This document shows positions 45,860 through 52,749 of a stretch of 64,000 nucleotides of DNA, piece after piece. A program made the position numbers and the translations under genes. The stretch comes from DASYAN01 sp963727755. Lineage in GTDB: Bacteria > Chloroflexota > Ktedonobacteria > Ktedonobacterales > Ktedonobacteraceae. Position 1 is the first letter of the stretch, and the number at the start of each line of letters is the position of its first letter. The notes under the pieces were generated by a model. It was not told the origin of the DNA. It worked only from the letters and a program-made list of their open reading frames with translations, and ran no database searches. Location: positions 248,001 to 312,000 of the forward strand of contig CAVSHN010000014.1 in assembly GCA_963727755.1 (NCBI GenBank), in the 5' to 3' direction.

Positions 45860-46837
45860 ATGACAGTAAATTTGCTGGAAGTGAATAATCTAAAGACATA
45901 CTTTTATACGCGGGGTGGCGTGGTAAAAGCAGTCAACAACGTTTCTTTCAGTATAAAAGCGGGTGAAACACTAGGTGTTGTCGGCGAAAGCGGCTGCGGG
46001 AAGAGCGTGACTGCTCTTTCCGTGATGCGTCTGATCACCAACCCGCCCGGCAAGATTGTCGATGGACACATCAATTTTAATGGTGAGGACCTGCTTCAGA
46101 AAAGCACAGCAGCATTGAGTGATATCCGTGGCAGCAAAATCTCGATGATTTTCCAGGACCCAATGACCTCGCTCAATCCGGTCTTTACGATAGGATATCA
46201 GCTTGCCGAGACTGTCAAACGCCACCGGAAAGATGTTACGAATGATCAAGCCTGGAAACGTGCAGTGGAAATGCTCGACCTTGTACATATTCCAGATGCC
46301 AAACGACGAGCGAAGAGTTACCCTCATGAATTCAGTGGAGGTATGCGTCAGCGGGTGATGATTGCTATCGCACTTGTCTGTAATCCTCAACTGCTGATTG
46401 CTGACGAACCAACTACCGCGCTCGATGTTACGATTCAAGCCCAGGTGCTCGAACTTATGAAAGGACTTTCCCAGAAATATAACACAGCAGTTATGTTGAT
46501 CACTCACGATCTTGGGGTTGTTGCAGGCCTTTGCCAACATGTTAACGTCATGTATGCAGGACACATTATCGAAACCGGCTCGGTAAAGCAGATTTTTGAA
46601 ACGCCAGCGCATCCCTATACGGTCGGGTTACTTGAGTCCATTCCACGCCTCGACGATCAATGTGGGGCTCGGCTCACTTCTATCCCTGGTCAACCACCCG
46701 ATCTTATCAATCCCCTTGTTGGCTGCCCTTATGCACCACGCTGTCCCAAAGTCCAGGCTCAATGTTATAAGGAGCGGCCAGAGTTGATGCCTGTGGGACG
46801 CGGTGAGCAACTGGCAGCGTGTTTTTATCCGGATTAA
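45860..46837 (+). CDS. oppD: Peptide ABC transporter ATP-binding protein, OppD/DppD type
   Basis: 325 residues. Walker A GESGCGKSVTALSVM (residue about 40), Q-loop IFQDPMTSLNP, signature SGGMRQRVMIAIAL, Walker B LLIADEPTTALD, H-loop LLITHDLGVVAGL-like. The C-terminal oligo_HPY segment has GCPYAPRCPKVQAQC, whose four Cys (with the downstream Cys) may hold an iron-sulfur cluster as in relatives. ATG 45860 follows GCGGAGAGAC. The cognate second ATPase gene is separated by about 630 bp containing an inverted repeat and a small gene. Confidence 0.95.
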   Translation: MTVNLLEVNNLKTYFYTRGGVVKAVNNVSFSIKAGETLGVVGESGCGKSVTALSVMRLITNPPGKIVDGHINFNGEDLLQKSTAALSDIRGSKISMIFQDPMTSLNPVFTIGYQLAETVKRHRKDVTNDQAWKRAVEMLDLVHIPDAKRRAKSYPHEFSGGMRQRVMIAIALVCNPQLLIADEPTTALDVTIQAQVLELMKGLSQKYNTAVMLITHDLGVVAGLCQHVNVMYAGHIIETGSVKQIFETPAHPYTVGLLESIPRLDDQCGARLTSIPGQPPDLINPLVGCPYAPRCPKVQAQCYKERPELMPVGRGEQLAACFYPD

Positions 46838-46860
46838 TAGATTCAACCTTTGACAGAAAA

Positions 46861-46955
46861 GGGCTTTAGGGCCCTCCCGGGAACAACTTGAATAGGACCA
46901 TGCCTCAAATCCCGAGGAAGATAATCACATTATTGACGGAAGGGCCCCTTAGCCC
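46861..46955. repeat. 95-bp inverted-repeat (MITE-like) element between the two ATPase genes
   Basis: GGGCTTTAGGGCCCTCC at 46861-46877 pairs with GGAAGGGCCCCTTAGCCC at 46938-46955 (imperfect, about 15 of 17). Further self-complementary words follow (CCACTGGGTTTTAACCC). It could be a mobile non-autonomous element or a strong hairpin attenuating oppF expression. Confidence 0.6.
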
Positions 46956-47116
46956 AACGCAAGCCACTGGGTTTTAACCCAAACGGTTAGTCGCCCAAAG
47001 CCCGTTCACATCTGAATTCGTGACTATTTTTCCTCATACGATCATACTTTGTTGGATATTTCAATGTTACTCATACGAATATGCTTCGTTCTAGAGAGTA
47101 GGGCACCTTAGCTATT

Positions 47117-47512
47117 TTGCGCTACGAAGGTACAGATAACCAATCCACGGATTTAGGAAGGATAACTTCTATAAATCAGCCAACAATTGAGGATTTAATC
47201 AAACGAGTAGAGAGTCTAGAGGAAGACTGGAACAACTGGAAAGCAATCATCAGTGACTCTGCCCACAAGATCGGTATAGCGGAAGGGCTTTCAATGTCTC
47301 TACAGAGTGATAGTATTCAAACGAAAGTCGATCTTGCCCATGTTAGCCGCCAAGTGGCTACTGTCATCAACAATCAGATTGAGGCAGACAAGAAGTTAGA
47401 TGACCATGGAGAAATGCTCAGACAGAATTCTAGGACTACTCCAAGCAAAATAGGAAAAAAAGGATGGCACGACAAATACAACCAGAGACAGACACTCCAC
47501 TCATCGAAGTGA
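47117..47512 (+). CDS. Small coiled-coil protein of unknown function between oppD and oppF
   Basis: 131 codons from TTG 47117; ribosome site weak. The middle (IEDLIKRVESLEEDWNNWKA) has heptad-type leucine spacing, and the protein resembles short host-encoded coiled-coil proteins with a repeated IKxRVxSLE pattern, though no family is certain. The last 49 bp overlap oppF, which starts at 47464 with its own AGG site. An unrelated gene inside an ABC operon is unusual and, with the inverted repeat just upstream, suggests inserted DNA. The reading frame could still be chance. Confidence 0.4.
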   Translation: MRYEGTDNQSTDLGRITSINQPTIEDLIKRVESLEEDWNNWKAIISDSAHKIGIAEGLSMSLQSDSIQTKVDLAHVSRQVATVINNQIEADKKLDDHGEMLRQNSRTTPSKIGKKGWHDKYNQRQTLHSSK

Positions 47513-48462
47513 AAGGATTAAAAGTTCATTTTCCCATCAAAGGAGGCTTGCTAAACAAAACAATTGAGAAGGTCAAGGCAGTGGACGGCGTTGACTTATC
47601 CATTCGCCGTGGCGAAACACTGGGTCTGGTGGGAGAAAGTGGCTGTGGCAAATCCACAACTGGACGGGCCATCTTACAATTGATCAAACCGACAGCAGGA
47701 AGCGTCAAGCTGAACGGCGTGGACCTCACCAGATTATCACCACTTGAAGTACGTCACAAACGAGCAGAGATGCAAATGGTTTTCCAGGACCCATTTAGTT
47801 CGCTCGATCCACGCTATACCATTGGGCAAATCATCGCCGAACCCCTGGAAAACTTCAAGCGAGGCAATACAAAACAGATCCAAGAAGAAGTTGCATATCT
47901 CATGGAGATCGTTGGCATTAATCCCCATTATATTAACCGCTTCGCCCATGAATTTAGCGGCGGGCAACGACAGCGTATTGGGATAGCTCGTGCATTGGCA
48001 TTGCGACCCTCATTTATTGTTGCAGACGAGCCTGTTTCCTCACTAGATGTCTCAATCCAGGCACAGGTATTGAACCTTTTAGAGGACTTGCAGCAGCAAT
48101 TTGGACTTACCTATCTCTTCGTTGCTCATAACCTTTCAGTGGTCAAACATATCAGTGACCGCGTAGCTGTAATGTATCTTGGACGAGTGGTAGAAATCGC
48201 CAGCAGTGAGACACTCTACAAGGCCCCACAGCATCCCTACACACAAGCACTACTGTCTGCCATTCCAGTACCAGATCCAACGATTGAGGCTCAACGCAAG
48301 CGCATCATCCTTGAAGGAGATGTCCCCAGCCCCGTCAAGCCCCCCAACGGGTGTCCTTTCCACCCACGCTGCTGGAAAGCCCAGACTATCTGCCGCGAAC
48401 TCACTCCTCCCTTGGAAGAGAAAGAGAGCAATCACTATACAGCTTGCCACTTCCCAGGATAG
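47464..48462 (+). CDS. oppF: Peptide ABC transporter ATP-binding protein, OppF/DppF type
   Basis: 332 residues. Walker A GESGCGKSTTGRAIL, Q-loop VFQDPFSSLDP, signature SGGQRQRIGIARAL, Walker B FIVADEPVSSLD, H-loop FVAHNLSVVKHI. The C-terminal oligo_HPY segment has GCPFHPRCWKAQTIC, with Cys spacing as in the OppD partner. ATG 47464 has AGGAAAAAAAGG directly upstream. It pairs with OppD as a heterodimer to energise the permease. Intact and the last gene of the operon. Confidence 0.95.
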   Translation: MARQIQPETDTPLIEVKGLKVHFPIKGGLLNKTIEKVKAVDGVDLSIRRGETLGLVGESGCGKSTTGRAILQLIKPTAGSVKLNGVDLTRLSPLEVRHKRAEMQMVFQDPFSSLDPRYTIGQIIAEPLENFKRGNTKQIQEEVAYLMEIVGINPHYINRFAHEFSGGQRQRIGIARALALRPSFIVADEPVSSLDVSIQAQVLNLLEDLQQQFGLTYLFVAHNLSVVKHISDRVAVMYLGRVVEIASSETLYKAPQHPYTQALLSAIPVPDPTIEAQRKRIILEGDVPSPVKPPNGCPFHPRCWKAQTICRELTPPLEEKESNHYTACHFPG

Positions 48463-48595
48463 AAAAGGCAGCATCATCATCTCATGACGGCATTCAGACA
48501 GCCTCTGGAGCGTAACGGCGAGTCTTGCGGACGGAATCAGAGACTCATCGTCGTTCTGAGGGTAAAGTGGACTCATCCATAGCTACTTGTGAGCG

Positions 48596-48660
48596 ACCCA
48601 TTCACAAAGAGATTTTAGTATAGTACCTAATAGTCTTGATGTTACCTCTTTGAATGGGTT
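48596..48660. promoter_or_regulatory. Inverted repeat overlapping a -35 region
   Basis: ACCCATTCACAAAGAGA (48596-48612) and CCTCTTTGAATGGGTT (48645-48660) are imperfect inverted repeats. The right arm contains the -35 element of the promoter whose -10 is TATAAT at 48671-48676, so a dimeric repressor or activator could act here. Confidence 0.5.
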
Positions 48661-48676
48661 AACGTTGTACTATAAT
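48649..48676 (+). promoter_or_regulatory. Promoter of the pseudokinase gene
   Basis: TTTGAA (48649-48654), 16-bp spacer, TATAAT (48671-48676). The -10 is perfect, the -35 is partial. Confidence 0.55.
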
Positions 48677-48679
48677 AGA

Positions 48680-48780
48680 TATATGGCCACCTACCCAAAT
48701 CTAGCCTGAGCCGCAAGGCTATCGGGCTGCGAGATATGGTTTCTTACTCCTAAAAAACCCAGGCTGGTTTTCTATCGATT
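48680..48780 (+). ncRNA. Possible structured 5' leader
   Basis: After the promoter the RNA would contain AGCCT-loop-AGGCT and AGCC...GGGCT pairing options and a later AAAACC/GGTTTT hairpin. I compared it by eye with the c-di-GMP-I, TPP, c-di-AMP and fluoride riboswitch cores and found no convincing match. It may only be an untranslated leader. Confidence 0.25.
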
Positions 48781-48905
48781 GCTCTATCGCTGTCGATAAT
48801 TTGTCCCTCAGTCCCCCTACTAAGCAGGAAAATCGCCCTCATACTATTCTTGTTAAATTTAAAGACAAGGAGGCGGCGGGTAATGAGAAAGGAAACTCAG
48901 TATTC

Positions 48906-50291
48906 ATGGAGAAACCACGTACCAATTCGCACGTAAGGTTTATGATTCGTGGATATTATCTGGAGGAGTTACTTGGCTATGGAAAGGTGACATCACTCTA
49001 TCGTGCCCGAACAGAAGAACTCTGGCAGACCCCTGAAGTTGTGATGACACTCCTGCACATGCCCGAGACATTCTCAACGCAGGCACAGAAACGGTTTCTG
49101 GACAGATTTTTGCACGAGGCTAGTCGGATCGTCCAGTTACGCCATTCTTCGCTCTTACCGCTCTTCGGATATGGCGAGGAGGATGGACTTCCCTATCTGA
49201 TAATCCCTGATGTGACAGGAGAAACACTGGCAAGCCACCTCAAGAAGAAGAAACGCTGGGATCCATCAGAGATATTGCCAATCCTAGAACCCATCGCTGC
49301 CGCACTCAGCTATATCCATAGCCAGGGATTGGTTTACCAATTCTTTAGTCCAGCAAATGTCTTATTCCAGAAAGGGGCACCACCACAAATTACTGGTTTA
49401 AACCTCTCACAGATCCTATGTGTAGCAGGCCTTGAAGAGGAGAGCATCAACATCTCTTCCTTTGAACATCTCAAAAATATTGCTGGCAGCTACTTAGGTG
49501 CACCAGAATATCTGGCCCCCGAAGTAGTGAGAGGTGCCAAGCCAGACCCACGCTCGGATGTCTACTCCCTGGGGGTGATCCTCTTCGAGATGCTGAGTGG
49601 ACAACCACCGTTTACTGGAAAGGACTACCTAGAAATTGCACAGAAGCGTACTCACGTGCTTCTACCAGCACTCCATGGGATCGCGCCAGAGCTGCCAGTT
49701 GCATTGGAGCTGGTCGTGAATCGTGCCTTGCATCGCAATCTTGACTACCGCTTCCAAACACCGAACGACTTGATTGCAACCTTCTCACATGTACTCGAAG
49801 AACGCGTACATAGAGTGAGACAAATTCCTTTATTGCCAGCAGGTGAACACATACGCGCATTGCTTGCAGCACCAAGCAATAAGAGACCTGAGATTCACCA
49901 GGAACTCGCATCTCCCCCACAACAACAATCAGCAGCTCATCATCAAAAAATCCCGTTTGAGAGTGAGTGGCAAATGTCTGATGGACGGACAATCCCTCCT
50001 GTTGTGACCCTCCCCACCTCCTCGTCGAAGAGGAGCAGGTTGGTAAATAGTCCCATTGTAGCGAAACATGAAAAATCCCTGCGTGCGTCACGAGGGTTTT
50101 TGCCGAGTGAACCAAAGAGAGATCTAAAGCCACCCACTTCCTCCTTAGAGAGAAGCTATCAGAGCACAGACAGGCAAAGCAGTGCAGATGAAAAGCCAGA
50201 AGCTGTGTCAACAAAGCACACAGATATTGCTGCAATGGCACAAGAGCTGCATCTCATGATGAGAAAACTTCGAGCATCTTTAACTAAATAA
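48906..50291 (+). CDS. Ser/Thr pseudokinase
   Basis: 461 residues from ATG 48906 (AGGAAA upstream). It has the kinase fold pattern: glycine-loop region GYYLEELLGYGKVTSLYRAR, hinge LPYLIIPDVTGETLASHL, APEYLAPEVV, DVYSLGVILFEMLSGQPPFT. All three catalytic motifs are lost: the VAIK lysine is replaced (PEVVMTLLHMP), HRDxKxxN reads YQFFSPANVLF, and DFG reads GLN. It therefore cannot be an ordinary phosphotransferase and probably acts as a scaffold or sensor. The C-terminal 150 residues are Ser/Pro/Arg-rich and unstructured, with a final helix. No membrane segment. It leads the group of signalling and membrane genes up to 55.5 kb. Confidence 0.85.
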   Translation: MEKPRTNSHVRFMIRGYYLEELLGYGKVTSLYRARTEELWQTPEVVMTLLHMPETFSTQAQKRFLDRFLHEASRIVQLRHSSLLPLFGYGEEDGLPYLIIPDVTGETLASHLKKKKRWDPSEILPILEPIAAALSYIHSQGLVYQFFSPANVLFQKGAPPQITGLNLSQILCVAGLEEESINISSFEHLKNIAGSYLGAPEYLAPEVVRGAKPDPRSDVYSLGVILFEMLSGQPPFTGKDYLEIAQKRTHVLLPALHGIAPELPVALELVVNRALHRNLDYRFQTPNDLIATFSHVLEERVHRVRQIPLLPAGEHIRALLAAPSNKRPEIHQELASPPQQQSAAHHQKIPFESEWQMSDGRTIPPVVTLPTSSSKRSRLVNSPIVAKHEKSLRASRGFLPSEPKRDLKPPTSSLERSYQSTDRQSSADEKPEAVSTKHTDIAAMAQELHLMMRKLRASLTK

Positions 50292-50547
50292 GCTTTAGAG
50301 AAATGTTTGAGCATGACAGTAACTGCTACTCATAATAATGCTATTCGTAACTATTGCCAAGAACTGGCTCACTAAAGCAGAGGAAGAGTGAAAAATCTGA
50401 CAAAATTGCATCATTTGACAAGCAGAGATCTATATAGGATACTCTGAATATATATTCCCAAGCACAAGTAGAGATTTCTATCACGGCTTGTCTGATAATA
50501 CTTACCAGTAAGGTCTGAATTTACCTTAAGCCAGGAGAATTTCATTA
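50292..50547. other. Intergenic region upstream of the HAMP-type membrane protein
   Basis: About 256 bp, AT-rich. Promoter-like TATATAGGATACT near 50431-50443; ribosome site CAGGAG directly before the next gene. No other feature seen. Confidence 0.4.
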
Positions 50548-51722
50548 ATGACTACCAAACCAGCTATAAAGCTAAGCGAAAGTCTCACGCGGAAACAACT
50601 GATGCAACTTGAATTAATCATTGCGTCAGTCGTGCCTGCAGCTGCTATTCTTATCGTAGCGGTAGGAGGCACCACCGTACAATTTAATTGGTTCTTCTTC
50701 ACACTTGATGTCCTGACTTGTGCGATAGCCGTGTTTTTCAGCGAACGTTCTATTATCTTAAAAATGCAACATACTATGGACGAACAACTCACCGACCTTA
50801 TCACCGCCTGTCGCGAATTTATCAAGGGAAATAAACACATACGTGTCTCGATGCCAGGAGACGACCAACTGGCACAGCTTGCAAGTACCCTTAACCGCCT
50901 TTTCGACTACCAGCAAATGGTCTCGAAAGAATCACCCCAAATGCGTGACGCTAAAGGCCATCCTGAGGTAACTAGTCACGACACAGAGCAGATAAGCAAG
51001 CAACTTGAACAACTCGTTGAAGACATCAGCCCGGCGCTTGACGGAGACCTCCGCGTCCAAACAGAGATCGATGACACAACAACCAACGATGGTGTTGCCA
51101 TGATAGCAGACCTCTGTAATGCCCTCGTCGAAAACTCGTCCAATTTACCAGATGGACGCTCTATGCATCCGATAGAGTTATCAGCACATCCCGTAATGTA
51201 TTAGACCAATCCATAGAACTAGCACAGACCACAGAAGCACAAATGCTGGCCTTAGGCACAATGACCGCAGGGGTGGAAAAGCTGGTCGCTTTCATCCAAC
51301 GTATGGGCAGCGCCCTTCAACTGAGTGCAGATATGGCACAGGAAATCTATTTGCGCCTGCAAGAAAATCAAACAAATGTGAACGCAGTGGGGGCACCACC
51401 ATTGTTGCAACAACTCACAAATAATGCACAAAGACAAGTACAACTGCTGGAAGAAATCCTTGAATCGACCCACAATACTACCACCATTGCCGAGTCTGCA
51501 ATTGGAGACCTCTACACCTTTGCACAACAATTTCACCAATCCAGTACAGCTGTCATTAAAACAGCTGAAAGTATTAACTCAATCGTAACTATAGCTGAGG
51601 ACTGGCGCAATGCAGCTGGAGCCTTATATCTGCCAGATGATGAAGAACAAGATAATTTCTCTCTTGAAGACAATGACATAGAAATTCAAGACCATCTAGG
51701 GAAAATCTTATCTGACAAGTAG
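50548..51722 (+). pseudogene. Membrane protein with HAMP-like and coiled-coil region, frameshifted
   Basis: Two frames, 50548-51204 and 51243-51722, are halves of one 391-residue protein. Two membrane helices near residues 24-66 (LIIASVVPAAAILIVAVGGT and WFFFTLDVLTCAIAVFF) are followed by a HAMP-like stretch (RVSMPGDDQLAQLASTLNRL) and a long helical region. The first frame derails after LVENSSN at TTT 51144-51146. The neighbouring frame reads TRWTLYASDRVISTSRNVLD through QSIELAQTTEAQ and on. Restoring one T fuses them. Overall it is like chemoreceptor signalling helices without the conserved MCP hairpin tip, so it may be a structural partner rather than a CheA activator. CAGGAG precedes the ATG. 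Confidence 0.72.
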
Positions 51723-51774
51723 AGGAGAGCCGATATATACTCTCCGATCGTCAACACGAGAAAAGGAAAAGCAG

Positions 51775-52731
51775 ATGTCCAATAACTCACCAATAGACGA
51801 GAATAAATTTCCTGATATTCTAGATACCCTCCATCAGGAGCACTGGTACGTCACAAAAATATTGGTATTACTCATTATCATCTGCATTACCGGTCTAGGA
51901 TCAATTTCTCTGGCACAACACCTTATTCCTCTAGATTCGCAAATACAAAAAACACCGATACCCAAGTATTCGGATGGCAAATGCGATAGCCACGCCGACC
52001 CAGACAAGATACAGTATGTACCACTATTCTCACCATCCAAGTCTCCTAATGCATCAACCATACCGTCCAAACCATCTGGCATCGCGCCCACGCCATCCAC
52101 CAATAAAAAACATTCTTTAAATATCACCACCATTGCCCCTGGAGCGGGAGGTCTCTTGATCAATTCAGAAATGGGACACGGAAGCTTGAGTCATCTCCAA
52201 GCCAAGCCTACTCCAGCTCCACCACCACCTGCTTCGTCTTCAACGCTAGGCCCATTGCCAGCTAATTGGTCCTCTGACGGATTAACAGCTGATGATGCTA
52301 GATACGTGGCAGCATGCGCTGCCACCTTTGTGCAGGCATATCATACTTACGATGCTAGTAACCCACAGACATTCGAGAATGCTGTCTATATGCTCTCAAA
52401 ACAGGCTAAAAAAACCTTTTACTTGGGAGGGCTTGACCCATACAATATCCATCTCCGCATGCTTCCTCGTTGGCAACAGACTGCTGAAAGCCGACAGCAA
52501 GTTGAGCAAGCTACCGTCGCTATACCAACTATTAAGGTCCTCAGTACTGTTTTTCCAACCTATACTGTAACTGTGGAGGTTGGTTACAATCTCGCTAAAC
52601 AGACAGAGAATCAAGCCACCACTCTTGTTAAGCACGATACTGTTATTCTGCAGAACACGAGCCCTTCACCAAGCATGCCACAGCAGAAAATAGGCTGGCA
52701 AGTTATAGCTTGGCAAGATGCAGATGCATAA
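51775..52731 (+). CDS. Single-pass membrane protein with proline-rich linker, NTF2/VirB8-like C-terminus (tentative)
   Basis: 318 residues. A short cytoplasmic N-terminus, one membrane helix (ILVLLIIICITGLGSISLAQ), a long Ser/Pro/Thr-rich linker (residues about 80-165), then a folded extracytoplasmic domain starting DGLTADDARYVAACAATFVQ. The domain's helix-rich start and later strands (TYTVTVEVGYNL...GWQVIAWQDAD) resemble the small NTF2-like domains of conjugation proteins (VirB8/TcpC), but this is by shape only. It sits between the HAMP-type protein and a conjugation-type ATPase gene, supporting a membrane-complex role. Intact; ATG 51775 is preceded by AAAGGAAAAGC. Confidence 0.65.
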   Translation: MSNNSPIDENKFPDILDTLHQEHWYVTKILVLLIIICITGLGSISLAQHLIPLDSQIQKTPIPKYSDGKCDSHADPDKIQYVPLFSPSKSPNASTIPSKPSGIAPTPSTNKKHSLNITTIAPGAGGLLINSEMGHGSLSHLQAKPTPAPPPPASSSTLGPLPANWSSDGLTADDARYVAACAATFVQAYHTYDASNPQTFENAVYMLSKQAKKTFYLGGLDPYNIHLRMLPRWQQTAESRQQVEQATVAIPTIKVLSTVFPTYTVTVEVGYNLAKQTENQATTLVKHDTVILQNTSPSPSMPQQKIGWQVIAWQDADA

Positions 52732-52749
52732 AGCGTTCAGGCTTCCTCC

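Larger units (their letters stand above)
48463..48905. other. Intergenic and leader region upstream of the pseudokinase
   Basis: Contains an operator-like inverted repeat (48596-48660), a promoter (-10 TATAAT at 48671-48676) and a potential structured leader (48680-48780). The open frame from TTG 48801 is continuous with the pseudokinase gene, but translation more likely starts at ATG 48906. Confidence 0.5.

Noticed and set aside
48680..48780. c-di-GMP-I riboswitch
   Set aside because: A GCCGCAAGGC...CGGGCT stretch is faintly similar, but the upstream GGCAAACC-type hairpin and tetraloop-receptor parts are missing.
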